41,653 nucleotides of DNA, from contig DDRT01000005.1 of assembly GCA_002343185.1 (NCBI GenBank), forward strand, positions 44,337 through 85,989, given 5' to 3'. The translations under genes were made by a program, and so were the position numbers. Below are positions 33,655-41,573 of this stretch, one piece after another. The number at the start of each line of letters is the position of its first letter. Position 1 is the first letter of the stretch. Below the pieces are notes generated by a model. The model was given only the letters and a program-made list of their open reading frames with translations. It was not told where the DNA came from and ran no database searches. The DNA comes from Deltaproteobacteria bacterium UBA2409 (lineage in GTDB: Bacteria > Bdellovibrionota_C > UBA2361 > DDRT01).

Positions 33655-35106
33655 TTATACTTTCACATTCGGAAATCTTGGCCAATCGGGTGCAAGAATC
33701 TCATCTTGTTCGCAAAGTAGCTGCTCAGCAACAGATGCAAACTCCTGTGCTGCAAGATATCTTTCTTTTGCTATCTCTGGTTCTCCCTGGTTTTCAGCTT
33801 CTTTTGCTAAAGCTGTACTTACTACCTGAAGCCTCAGCATTGCCTGCCAATTAATAGAACTACTTACTGAGTCCATGTAAGCTCTTGCAGCCTCGACAAG
33901 TTTTCCTTCCTGCTCAAGAGCTAGTCCAAGCCAAAAAAGAGGCATCATAAGGGATGGAAAGATTTTTATGATCTCATTCAACTCATTCACATTTAGTGTG
34001 GGTTTTAAGGCTTCATGCGCCATAAGCATTGTTTTTAAATCAAATAGATCAGGGAATAAGGTAACAGTAAGGCTAGGGTTTATCTCTGTCTTAAAAAGTG
34101 GCTCTTTAACTGTTACTACATTTGCTTGATTTCTTAGTGCTGCAACAATAAATGGAGAAATTTCTGATCCTCTTGGACATCCTTCAAAAAAACCTCCAAC
34201 TTCCTCCCATAGCGCTCTTGAAAATAGAATTTGAGATCCATCAAAAAGAGCGGAATTGATCGTGGCTTCTCCACCAAAAATTATTCCGGCAGGTCTATCT
34301 CTCAAGATTTTTGATATTCCCTTGAGTGCACTAAGGTTTACCTCACCAACAACTGGAAGATAGTAATCGGCGTCATACGTTAGAACAGCTTTGTTCCAAA
34401 GATCTGCTGAAGTAGTAGATGTAATATTTAGTGAATGTTCAGCCCATTTAGATTCACCAAACACTATAAGCCTTCCAATTGCATTAGTAGTTTCACTAAT
34501 TAGTGTTAATGATGGGTTCTCTGGAATTAAAAGCTTCTCTATCTCATCCCAAAGTGTTTCTATGGGAACACCACTTGTTTCAACCACGCATCCACACTCA
34601 AGTGCCTTGATAGTATCTGCTTCAGGAATAAAAACTTCAGTCTCTTTTAGTATTCTTTCCAAACCTGAAGGATCTCCAGCATATGTTCCAGATGGAGGCT
34701 CGTATGTGCCAATAAAAACTATTGGCTCACTGTGATATTTGGCAACTACTCGCTTGTATGATTCTTCCGAATTAACGACAGCTAAGTAAGGGATCTTTCT
34801 AACTACTTTCTCGTTATCTATTGAAACAATTAGAGAGCACGGAGGAGAGCCTAAAGCCTTATAGCTATTCTCAGAAAAAAATACATTAAGCTTTCCTGGA
34901 TAGCCTGATTCAAAAACCACATCACCTTCTTGACCATTCCAAGCCAGGGTCAACCCACCTTCCCCAAAGTCATGACCTCTCCTCTGACCTGCTGCCAAGA
35001 TCTTATCAAATATAGGGGACTGACCTTTGGGGGATAAAAGTGCCACTCTATTTAGATTATAAGGGCAGCTTGAAGGGTTCATTGAGATAAACCCTGCGCG
35101 AACCAT
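33655..35106 (-). CDS. glycosyltransferase-like protein with helical C-terminus
   Basis: The 483-residue protein is not firmly identified. The first ~190 residues resemble a GT-B-like Rossmann domain (FESGYPGKLNVFFSE, then VVNSEESYKRVVAKY). The middle (about 195-350) recalls family 2 glycosyltransferases: TYDADYYLPV, FSRALWEEVGGFFEGCPRGS, VTVKEPLFKTEI. The end (about 380-470) is helical and TPR-like (LFWLGLALEQEGKLVEAARA). The ATG at 35106 lies in the arm of a 10-bp hairpin, so the internal ATG nine codons on could be the true start. It is divergent from the dehydroquinate synthase gene. A role in surface glycan synthesis is a guess. Confidence 0.45.
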   Translation of the reverse strand: MVRAGFISMNPSSCPYNLNRVALLSPKGQSPIFDKILAAGQRRGHDFGEGGLTLAWNGQEGDVVFESGYPGKLNVFFSENSYKALGSPPCSLIVSIDNEKVVRKIPYLAVVNSEESYKRVVAKYHSEPIVFIGTYEPPSGTYAGDPSGLERILKETEVFIPEADTIKALECGCVVETSGVPIETLWDEIEKLLIPENPSLTLISETTNAIGRLIVFGESKWAEHSLNITSTTSADLWNKAVLTYDADYYLPVVGEVNLSALKGISKILRDRPAGIIFGGEATINSALFDGSQILFSRALWEEVGGFFEGCPRGSEISPFIVAALRNQANVVTVKEPLFKTEINPSLTVTLFPDLFDLKTMLMAHEALKPTLNVNELNEIIKIFPSLMMPLFWLGLALEQEGKLVEAARAYMDSVSSSINWQAMLRLQVVSTALAKEAENQGEPEIAKERYLAAQEFASVAEQLLCEQDEILAPDWPRFPNVKV

Positions 35107-35204
35107 TTTTGAGCTTTACAGCTCAAAAATGCCTGAGCATAGCAGGGCGAGCGAGCACTTGGCGAAGCCAAGGCGAGCCGTATAAAACAAAGCTTCGTTT
35201 GCCC
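35105..35204. repeat. palindrome-rich intergenic repeat between divergent genes
   Basis: The stretch holds a 10-bp stem ATTTTTGAGC/GCTCAAAAAT with a TTTACA loop (35105-35130). Next is GCGAGCA, a 6-bp stem CTTGGC-GAA-GCCAAG (35158-35172), and GCGAGCC. The layout, the A/T-ended stem and the GCGAG..CGAGCC flanks resemble the left-edge repeat at 1-153, but the stem sequences differ. Confidence 0.55.
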
Positions 35205-35262
35205 TAAAATCTTTCTATACTCAAAATTCAGCTGCGTTTGGTATATTAGAGGATGTATACGA

Positions 35263-36165
35263 ATGGTAGAGTTTGGAGACTATAAGGCGCTTTTAGAGGC
35301 GGAAATTGACCCGATCTATCTGGTAGATAGGGTATTGGGCATAGATGGCATCTTTTCAGGAGGCGAGGAGGCCAAGAGCCTATCTGAAATTGAGAGGCTC
35401 TCTAAAGAATTCTTAAGGCATAATGTTACCCGGTATAGCACCTTAGTTGTTATAGGCGGAGGCGCACTTTGTGATTTAGGCGCCTTTCTTGGCGCAATCT
35501 ACCTAAGAGGAATCAGAACTATTCTTGTCCCTACAACACTACTTGCCCAGGTTGATGCTGCAATTGGTGGAAAATCTGGTGTAAACATAGGTGATAAAAA
35601 GAATATCTTAGGAGTTATTAGAGAGGCTGATAGAACTATAATAGATATCAGTTTTCTCAAAACACTACCTCCAAGGGAGTTTAAATCTGGATTAGCTGAA
35701 GTAGTAAAACACGGCTTAATCAGAGATAAAAAATTTGTCTCTTGGCTTTTAGCTAAAGAAGACAACTTAGAATACTTGGTAAAAAGAGCCATCGAAATAA
35801 AAGAAGAGATAGTCAGGGTTGATCCAACAGAAAAAAATCAAAGAAGACTCTTAAATTTAGGTCACACATTGGGACATGCAATCGAGCTAAAAACTGATCT
35901 GACGCATGGCGAGGCAGTTAGTATTGGTATATATCAAGAAGCTTTAATCGCTCAAACTTTGGGGCTATCGAGTGCAGCCAGTGAAATTAAGGAGATACTA
36001 ACCTCTCTATCGCTTCCAACTGAGTTACCAAAAGTGTCCCTTGATTTAAGTGGCGATAAAAAAAGAGAGGGCGATTTCATTTATCTACCATACATAAAAG
36101 AGATAGGGTTTGGTGAAGTAGCTAAGATAAAATACAGTGAATTATGTTCAGCTCTGCCCTGTTAG
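35263..36165 (+). CDS. aroB: 3-dehydroquinate synthase family enzyme, short form
   Basis: The 300-residue protein has the core of dehydroquinate synthase (shikimate pathway, DAHP to dehydroquinate). The marks are VVIGGGALCDLGAFLGAIYL, RGIRTILVPTTLLAQVDAAI, GGKSGVN, LPPREFKSGLAEVVKHGLI, LNLGHTLGHAIE and THGEAVSIG with zinc-ligand His residues, and the C-terminal DKK. It is about 50-60 residues shorter than usual (E. coli 362). The shortfall is mainly in the N-terminal nucleotide-binding part: only SGGEEAKSL, matching the usual DGEQYKSL, precedes the glycine loop. The ATG follows AGAGGA by nine bases. A related sugar-phosphate cyclase is an alternative. It overlaps the transporter gene by 22 bases. 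Confidence 0.8.
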   Translation: MVEFGDYKALLEAEIDPIYLVDRVLGIDGIFSGGEEAKSLSEIERLSKEFLRHNVTRYSTLVVIGGGALCDLGAFLGAIYLRGIRTILVPTTLLAQVDAAIGGKSGVNIGDKKNILGVIREADRTIIDISFLKTLPPREFKSGLAEVVKHGLIRDKKFVSWLLAKEDNLEYLVKRAIEIKEEIVRVDPTEKNQRRLLNLGHTLGHAIELKTDLTHGEAVSIGIYQEALIAQTLGLSSAASEIKEILTSLSLPTELPKVSLDLSGDKKREGDFIYLPYIKEIGFGEVAKIKYSELCSALPC

Positions 36166-36959
36166 CTGCCTTTTTTGCTTCCGCAAAAGATGTAGTAAGT
36201 AAAAAAGTTGCATTCACAGTCACCGGCGCTAGTAGTGGTTTTGCATCGTTTCTGTATGCGATTCCTTTTTATCTTGTACTAATTCTTGGGCTGTATCTAG
36301 CTGGATATCCGATACTAGTTGTAACAGGAACATTTTGGACATTAGTTATTTTAAGAGCTCTAACAGACGCTGCTGCTGAAACCTTTAAGATGTACGCCTT
36401 ATCGAATGGCGATCTTTCAATGGTTTCAATCTTGTTGTCATTCATGCCTATCTTTACTGTTTTGATAGCTCCAATTATTACAAATGATCCATTCCAGGGG
36501 TTAGAAGGAGCAGTGCTTGTAGTTATTGGTGGAATACTTGCCACATATAACACACCAAATGCAAAAAAAGGGGTTCTATTTGCTTTGGCTGCTGTTGTTT
36601 GTATGTCTATTAATCACTCACTTGATAGGCTAGCTGTTCAAACTGGTCATCCAATATTTTCTGGATTCATGATGACTTTTTTTGCCATGATTTTTACCTA
36701 TCCTGTTTTTTTAAAGCTCGGAAAGAAAGGCGAACTAGTGTCTAACTGGTTTTGGCTAAGAGGACTTTTTGAGGTTCTTTTTATGGTCACAAAGCTTTAT
36801 GCACTAACTGAACTTACAGCATCTCAAGTTATGCTCATACTAAGACTCTCTGTGGTCTTAAGTGTTTTGGCCGGGTTTTTCTATTTCAAAGAAAAGAATT
36901 TTTTAAGACGAACTATAGCAGCAATTATTACTCTTATTGGAGTAGGAATCGGGGTGTAG
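36144..36959 (+). CDS. EamA/DMT-superfamily membrane transporter
   Basis: The 271-residue protein is almost wholly hydrophobic, with about ten likely membrane segments in two similar halves, as in EamA transporters. The first half has FSSALLAAFFASAKDVVSKK and ALTDAAAETFKMYALSNGDL; the half ends in PNAKKG, and the second half begins FALAAVVCMSINHSLDRLAV. The end, AGFFYFKEKNFLRRTIAAII, is typical of the family. Substrate is unknown. It begins inside the end of the dehydroquinate synthase gene, so the two are co-translated. Right after its stop comes a palindromic repeat cluster. Confidence 0.85.
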   Translation: MFSSALLAAFFASAKDVVSKKVAFTVTGASSGFASFLYAIPFYLVLILGLYLAGYPILVVTGTFWTLVILRALTDAAAETFKMYALSNGDLSMVSILLSFMPIFTVLIAPIITNDPFQGLEGAVLVVIGGILATYNTPNAKKGVLFALAAVVCMSINHSLDRLAVQTGHPIFSGFMMTFFAMIFTYPVFLKLGKKGELVSNWFWLRGLFEVLFMVTKLYALTELTASQVMLILRLSVVLSVLAGFFYFKEKNFLRRTIAAIITLIGVGIGV

Positions 36960-36972
36960 AGGAGATTGGCTT

Positions 36973-37052
36973 GGGGGTCAGGCCGGAAGGATCTGTCGTC
37001 TGCGTCAGCAGACGAAGAAACAAAACGGGGGTCAGGCCGGGAGGCCTGACCA
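36973..37052. repeat. 80-bp palindromic repeat, copy b (intergenic)
   Basis: It is the same unit as at 29748-29827 and in the same orientation, with the TCGTCTGC/GCAGACGA hairpin in the middle and the GGTCAGGCC/GGCCTGACC palindrome at the right end. It lies 13 bases after the transporter stop codon. Confidence 0.9.
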
Positions 37053-37230
37053 ATGCCACTTACCTTCATGGCGTAAGTGTTTAATTTAATTTGGTAAAAC
37101 TTAAGGACGCAGAGGTCTCAGAGTTACGCAGAGTAGTTTGTTTTGGATAACTCTGTGAAACTCTGAGCACTCTGTGTTCAAAAATCAGTTATCAAGCACT
37201 GATAATTTAGAATTGAATGTAAGTGGCATT
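37052..37230. mobile_element. 179-bp foldback (MITE-like) element with 12-bp perfect ends
   Basis: The ends are perfect inverted repeats, AATGCCACTTAC (37052-37063) and GTAAGTGGCATT (37219-37230). Inside is a longer imperfect inverted repeat built of CGCAGAG, CTCAGAGTT and ACGCAGAG words on the left against ACTCTGTG, AACTCTGAG and CTCTGTGTTC on the right. Short extra hairpins also occur (CACTTAC/GTAAGTG at 37057-37079, TTATCA/TGATAA near the right end). It codes for nothing visible. GGGAGGCCTGACC stands directly on both sides, so it looks inserted into the palindromic repeat. Confidence 0.65.
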
Positions 37231-37293
37231 GGGAGGCCTGACCAGGCAGCTGCTAGCCTTAGCCTGGTGGTCAGGCCTTCCGGCCTGACCCCC
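37231..37293. repeat. palindromic repeat, copy c (diverged)
   Basis: GGGAGGCCTGACC on the left and GGTCAGGCC-TTCC-GGCCTGACC on the right share the words of copies a and b, but the middle is different: AGGCAGCTGCTAGCCTTAGCCT, itself flanked by ACCAGGC/GCCTGGT. The whole can fold into one long hairpin. Together with copies a and b it shows that the GGTCAGGCC module is mobile or recombining. Confidence 0.75.
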
Positions 37294-37299
37294 AAATTC

Positions 37300-37908
37300 T
37301 CAATGCTGCGTAATAAATTCACTAAGCCATTTTTTTAGCGATCTCATTCCTTTTGCGCCGATTTTATGATCAACAGGATCTTCGACATACTCGATCTCGA
37401 AATGATTGTTAATTAAATGATCCCGTCCCGCCCTGGCTTTCTCAACTGGAATCACAGAGTCATTTTCTCCATGTGAGATAAAAATCTTTGTTTTTGGTCT
37501 ATCAATACACTCAACTTTACCCGTGACCACGAATCCAGATAACAGAGCCATCCCATCGAAGTAGTTAGGATCTCTATGAAGTAAAATCGAAAGTAATCCT
37601 GCTCCTTGAGAGAAACCGATTGCGATTCGTTTTCTTGGGGAAATATTATATCGCCCTTCAACTTCTGAGAGAAAAAGTTTTAGCTTTTCATGTGCGTATT
37701 CCCGAGTACCAAATGAATCTTGATCTACTCTCCACCAGCTAAAACCGCCTATTGGATCAGCGACTATTCCTTGGGGAGAAATGATACTAAAATGCTCAGG
37801 AATCGCTTGCTTAAATGTCCACATGACTGATGCATCACCAGCTCGACCGTGAACTAAATAGACACAAGGTGAGCTTGGATCTTCAGCAATACGAACCTTG
37901 TGTTCCAT
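37300..37908 (-). CDS. phospholipase/carboxylesterase-family alpha/beta hydrolase
   Basis: The 202-residue protein is a small serine esterase. It has the oxyanion segment VYLVHGRAGDASV, SPQGIVADPIGGFSWWRVD, the nucleophile elbow IGFSQGAG, the acid in ISHGENDSVIPVEKA and the His in VEDPVDHKIGAKGM. No signal peptide, so it is cytoplasmic. Substrates of this family are short-chain esters, lysophospholipids or acyl thioesters. A TATTAC box stands eight bases before the ATG. It ends seven bases from palindromic repeat copy c. Confidence 0.85.
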   Translation of the reverse strand: MEHKVRIAEDPSSPCVYLVHGRAGDASVMWTFKQAIPEHFSIISPQGIVADPIGGFSWWRVDQDSFGTREYAHEKLKLFLSEVEGRYNISPRKRIAIGFSQGAGLLSILLHRDPNYFDGMALLSGFVVTGKVECIDRPKTKIFISHGENDSVIPVEKARAGRDHLINNHFEIEYVEDPVDHKIGAKGMRSLKKWLSEFITQH

Positions 37909-37947
37909 TAGACTTGGTAATACCTAAAACCGCTAAAAAGGTAAAAT

Positions 37948-38253
37948 TTAGCGCAAGACTGCTAAAGACTTTGGAAGGTCTTTAGGGATCTCATGTCCAG
38001 GTACTAAGCCGGTCACTAAAAGTACCTGATTCGGGTCAAGTTCCAGATGATCACAGATAGCTCTAAAACTAAATATGTATTCTGAATCGTCATTTAAAAA
38101 GAACTCTTGAGCCTGCCTTGAAACTCTGCCCTTTCTAGATAGATCGTTTAGAGCCGAAACTAGTATGGCGAGGAGCAGATTCTTTTCGGGTCGTACTGGG
38201 TCAAAGATTTCGTCTTCGTAAGCTATTAAAACTTCTGTTCTTTTTTCATCCAT
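37948..38253 (-). CDS. small conserved protein of a family seen in Deltaproteobacteria
   Basis: The 101-residue protein has NLLLAILVSALNDLSRKGRV and later FFLNDDSEYIFSFRAICDHL, followed by ELDPNQVL. From memory this resembles a conserved family with the pattern NLMLAVLxDA, W..SDD..FSF..ICE.LGLDP..LR. No function is known to me. A TATAGT box lies 12 bases before the ATG. It is useful mainly as a hint of lineage. Confidence 0.55.
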   Translation of the reverse strand: MDEKRTEVLIAYEDEIFDPVRPEKNLLLAILVSALNDLSRKGRVSRQAQEFFLNDDSEYIFSFRAICDHLELDPNQVLLVTGLVPGHEIPKDLPKSLAVLR

Positions 38254-38342
38254 TAAGTATTTCCTACTATATTGAGTAATCGTACTTATTTTGATGCAGC
38301 TTTAGGGTAATACGCTCCAAAAGGGACCACTTAAATTCAATT

Positions 38343-38369
38343 TAAGGAAATTCGCATATTAGCCGATGA
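38343..38369 (+). promoter_or_regulatory. candidate sigma28 (FliA)-type promoter
   Basis: TAAGGAAA (38343-38350), exactly 11 bases, then GCCGATGA (38362-38369). The flagellar sigma28 consensus is TAAAGTTT-N11-GCCGATAA. The -10 element matches at seven of eight positions; the -35 matches mainly in TAA. It stands 84 bases before the small gene at 38454. The 200-base gap 38254-38453 otherwise holds only small hairpins. Confidence 0.35.
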
Positions 38370-38433
38370 TTTACTTATCAGGGATGTACCGATCTTTCCT
38401 CCCAAATCTAATCGATGAGGGGGGAGAGAGCTG

Positions 38434-38451
38434 TTTGCCAAGGAGGGCAAA
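38434..38451 (+). promoter_or_regulatory. hairpin presenting the ribosome binding site in its loop
   Basis: TTTGCC-AAGGAG-GGCAAA forms a perfect 6-bp stem whose loop is the Shine-Dalgarno sequence, two bases before the ATG at 38454. Just upstream, TTTCCTCCC can pair with the GGGGGAGAGAG run around 38420-38430 and could compete for the ribosome site. Confidence 0.5.
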
Positions 38452-38453
38452 AA

Positions 38454-38636
38454 ATGAAAGTAGAAACAATACCGCCGGTATTACCGGTACCTATTGAGGG
38501 TAAGATTCGCTCTGGAATAAAACTTCTAGAGAAAGACGCTGTTACACTGGATACTAAAAGTGACCAAAGGCGTCAGGAAAGAAACGGATACCAAGAATTC
38601 TTCAGGAAGAAACGAGAACTCGAGCGAGGCTCTTAA
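38454..38636 (+). CDS. small protein of unknown function
   Basis: The 60-residue protein begins MKVETIPPVLPVPIEGKIRS and ends in a charged helix EFFRKKRELERG. I recognise no family. I chose the ATG at 38454, not one 39 bases earlier, because it follows a strong Shine-Dalgarno site (AAGGAGG). A candidate sigma28 promoter upstream hints at a flagellum- or motility-linked role, but that is weak. It ends 41 bases before sucA, which has its own promoter. Confidence 0.5.
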   Translation: MKVETIPPVLPVPIEGKIRSGIKLLEKDAVTLDTKSDQRRQERNGYQEFFRKKRELERGS

Positions 38637-38642
38637 GCGGGG

Positions 38643-38671
38643 CTGACGTTTGTCCGATACCCTGATATAGT
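38643..38671 (+). promoter_or_regulatory. extended -10 leaderless promoter of sucA
   Basis: CTGACG (38643-38648), 17 bases, then TATAGT (38666-38671) preceded by TGA, giving an extended -10 (TGATATAGT). Six bases later comes the GTG start of sucA. No Shine-Dalgarno site is present between them. Confidence 0.6.
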
Positions 38672-38677
38672 TCCGCC

Positions 38678-41245
38678 GTGAAAGAAGACTTTGGACCAAA
38701 TGCCTGGCTTGTAAATGAACTTTACGCCAATTACTCAAAAGATGCGTCATTAGTTGATGACGAGTGGAGACGCTTTTTTTCAAGTTACTCAAATGGCGAT
38801 AAGAGTGTTGATGAAGCAACTGTTTCACTTGCGTTAAGAGTTGCTAACGTTATCGAATCATACAGAGCTTTCGGTCATACAAAGGCTCAGGTAAATCCAC
38901 TGACATCAGTGAAGATGTCACCACCTAGCACTGCCTTAAATTTCAGTTTTGATGATTATCAAACAAGACTAAAAGTCTTTGGTAGTAGGTCTATTAAAGA
39001 AATAATAGATGAGCTTGAATCCTATTACTGTGGAACTACAGGGTATGAATTACCAGAAGACGCAATTGAAAAAAGATTTTTCCTCGAGAGAATTGAAAGA
39101 GCAAAAAGACCTCTCACCAAAGAAGAGCGGATCTATTTCTTAAAGAATGCCTCCGATGCTCAAGTTCTTGAAAGTGAACTCCACAGGAAGTATATCGGCC
39201 AAAAGAGATTTTCTATCGAAGGAGGAGAGAGCTTTCTCTCTGTATTAGGAGCAATTTTCGAAGCAGCTCCTAGTTCAAAAGTATCTGAAGTAGTTATCGG
39301 CATGGCTCATAGGGGAAGACTTGCAACTCTTTGTAATTTCATTGGAAAGCCCTTATCAAAACTGTTTGCCGAGTTTGAAGATACTACATGGTATGCAAAA
39401 AATGGATATGGAGACGTTAAGTACCATAATGGTGGTGAAACTATCTATAAAACAAAGAAAAATGAGGAGCTTAAAGCAAGACTAATTCCAAATCCTTCCC
39501 ATCTAGAAACAGTCCACGCAATAGTCGAAGGAGTTGTTAGAGCTCTTCAGCGAGGAGGAGAGAGAAGTACGGTGCTTCCTATTGTAGTTCATGGCGATGC
39601 TGCTTTTATCGGTCAGGGAATCGTTTTTGAATGTATGAATTTCTCCGGTGTTGATGGCTATAGAACAGGCGGCACTATCCATATCGCTATTAACAACCAG
39701 GTCGGTTTCACGACTTCACCTGAAGAGGCAAGATCCAGCAGATACTGCTCTGATGGGGCAAAGATGTTAGGTGCACCAATTATTCATGTAAATGGAGAAG
39801 ATATTGATGCTTGCGTAAGGGCGGCACTTTTAGCTTTAGAATACAGGCAAGAATTTGGGAAAGACGTAGTACTTGATATCCTTTGCTATAGAAAGTACGG
39901 CCATAACGAGGGTGACGATCCAACATTTACTCAGCCGCTCATGTATCAGGAGATTAAGGATAAGAAAACTATCCCTCAGATTTATGCTGATAAATTAATC
40001 AATGAAGGCGTCATCTCAGAAGATGAGTATCAGGCAATTGTTGATTCATATAAAGATAAATTTAATAATCCTGGCAGCTACGATCCAAAACCTATCGATA
40101 TCCAAGGTGACTTTGACCAGGTAAAAACTGCTGTATCAGAAACTAGAATAAAAGAAGTTCATGATAAACTCTTAGTATATCCTGATGGCTTTAATCCTCA
40201 TCCAAAACTAAAACTTATTCTGGAGAAAAGAACTAAAGCAATATTTGAGGATAAAGGTATTGAATGGGGAGTCGGAGAGGCTTTGGCTTTTGGAACTCTA
40301 ATTCAAGATGGTATCTCTGTACGACTTTCTGGTGAGGACTGTGGAAGAGGAACTTTTAGTCACAGGCACCTTGCATTAGATGACTACGGAGAAAAAACAC
40401 TTTTTCATCCATTAAATGAACTACAAGGCGGGGGTAGATTTAAAGTTTTTAACTCAACCCTATCTGAGTATGCAGTGATGGGATTTGAGTGGGGATATTC
40501 GTATATCGCAAATGATGTTCTTACTCTTTGGGAAGGCCAGTTCGGTGATTTTGCTAACGGTGCTCAGATTGTTATAGACCAATATATCGCAAGTGCTGAA
40601 AGAAAGTGGGGCATGCACACAAATTTAGTTCTTCTTCTTCCTCACGGTTTTGAGGGTCAAGGACCGGAGCATTCAAGTGCAAGACTTGAAAGATTTTTAC
40701 AGCTCTGCGCACTTAATAATATGACAGTTGCCTATCCATCAAATGCAGCTCAATACTTTCACCTTCTTAGACGACAAGCACTCAGAAAAGTCAGAAAACC
40801 ACTTATAGTCATGACTCCAAAGAGCTTATTAAGGCATCCAGGTGCAATGAGTAAGCTCTCTGATTTTACAGATAAAGAATTTTCTAAAGTTTTAGTAGAT
40901 GATTTTGGAGGTAAGAAAAAATCAATACTTTGCACTGGAAAGATCTACTACGATCTAGTGGCAAGTCTTAAGCCTAGTGACTTCAATCTACTACGCCTTG
41001 AAGAGCTCTACCCATTTCCAAAAGAGGAGCTTAAGGTGCTTTTAGGCAAAGAGGTTTTTTGGGTTCAAGAAGAGCCTAAAAACCAAGGGGCCTATCCATA
41101 TATTCTTCAAAGATTTGTTGAAGATTTCGGTTTAATACCCAAATACATTGGTCGCCCTGAAAGCTCCCAAACAGCTTGCGGATCTAATAAAAGGCACCTA
41201 GAAGAGCAAAAAGCCATAGTTGATGAACTAGTTAAAGAAATTTAG
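38678..41245 (+). CDS. sucA: 2-oxoglutarate dehydrogenase E1 component
   Basis: The 855-residue thiamine-diphosphate enzyme decarboxylates 2-oxoglutarate in the TCA cycle. It has the N-terminal FGPNAWLVNELYANYSKD (E2-binding segment), GMAHRGRLATL, NPSHLETVHAIVEG and the TPP/Mg motif HGDAAFIGQGIVFE...NNQVGFTTSP. Then come RKYGHNEGDDPTFTQP, GEDCGRGTFSHRHL, EGQFGDFANGAQIVIDQYI, GFEGQGPEHSSARLERFLQL and the end GSNKRHLEEQ. It is somewhat shorter than E. coli SucA (933). The E2 gene sucB does not follow within the remaining ~400 bases. The start is a GTG six bases behind the -10 box, so the mRNA is probably leaderless. Confidence 0.95.
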   Translation: MKEDFGPNAWLVNELYANYSKDASLVDDEWRRFFSSYSNGDKSVDEATVSLALRVANVIESYRAFGHTKAQVNPLTSVKMSPPSTALNFSFDDYQTRLKVFGSRSIKEIIDELESYYCGTTGYELPEDAIEKRFFLERIERAKRPLTKEERIYFLKNASDAQVLESELHRKYIGQKRFSIEGGESFLSVLGAIFEAAPSSKVSEVVIGMAHRGRLATLCNFIGKPLSKLFAEFEDTTWYAKNGYGDVKYHNGGETIYKTKKNEELKARLIPNPSHLETVHAIVEGVVRALQRGGERSTVLPIVVHGDAAFIGQGIVFECMNFSGVDGYRTGGTIHIAINNQVGFTTSPEEARSSRYCSDGAKMLGAPIIHVNGEDIDACVRAALLALEYRQEFGKDVVLDILCYRKYGHNEGDDPTFTQPLMYQEIKDKKTIPQIYADKLINEGVISEDEYQAIVDSYKDKFNNPGSYDPKPIDIQGDFDQVKTAVSETRIKEVHDKLLVYPDGFNPHPKLKLILEKRTKAIFEDKGIEWGVGEALAFGTLIQDGISVRLSGEDCGRGTFSHRHLALDDYGEKTLFHPLNELQGGGRFKVFNSTLSEYAVMGFEWGYSYIANDVLTLWEGQFGDFANGAQIVIDQYIASAERKWGMHTNLVLLLPHGFEGQGPEHSSARLERFLQLCALNNMTVAYPSNAAQYFHLLRRQALRKVRKPLIVMTPKSLLRHPGAMSKLSDFTDKEFSKVLVDDFGGKKKSILCTGKIYYDLVASLKPSDFNLLRLEELYPFPKEELKVLLGKEVFWVQEEPKNQGAYPYILQRFVEDFGLIPKYIGRPESSQTACGSNKRHLEEQKAIVDELVKEI

Positions 41246-41267
41246 TAGAAATTCCGATATTCCATAA

Positions 41268-41573
41268 ATGGATTGGAGCGTATCATACGTTGTCTATCGG
41301 ATAGCACCTGACAATTCAGTAACTGAAGTGTTCCACACTGATACGATTTCTAAGGCCAAATACTGGATGAGCTACATTGCTATCGAAGGAGATGTGCTCT
41401 GTAAAACACCAAAACATCCTAAACATAGTCACTCAACAAAAATAGGCGAGTACTGGTCACACCGCGAAAAAAAGGGTGTAGTTTCCGATATTAACAAGTG
41501 GGCAATTTTCCTTGCCTCTAGAAATCTAAGTCCTAACTGGCCTGAAGAGCAGTTAGTTGGGGATGTTGGGTAA
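41268..41573 (+). CDS. small hypothetical protein
   Basis: The 101-residue protein begins MDWSVSYVVYRIAPDNSVTE and is rich in Trp, Tyr, His and Lys (CKTPKHPKHSHSTK). No signal peptide, membrane segment or family is recognised. It lies 22 bases after sucA. GATATT stands six bases before its ATG and no Shine-Dalgarno site is visible, so it may have its own leaderless transcript. The last 80 bases of the window hold nothing I can name. Confidence 0.45.
   Translation: MDWSVSYVVYRIAPDNSVTEVFHTDTISKAKYWMSYIAIEGDVLCKTPKHPKHSHSTKIGEYWSHREKKGVVSDINKWAIFLASRNLSPNWPEEQLVGDVG

Noticed and set aside
36973..37293. CRISPR array
   Set aside because: The repeats are few, palindromic and unevenly spaced, with no regular spacers and no cas genes.
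38254..38453. Riboswitch in the leader of the small gene
   Set aside because: Several short hairpins exist but I could match no known class; only the promoter-like element and the loop-exposed ribosome site are reported.
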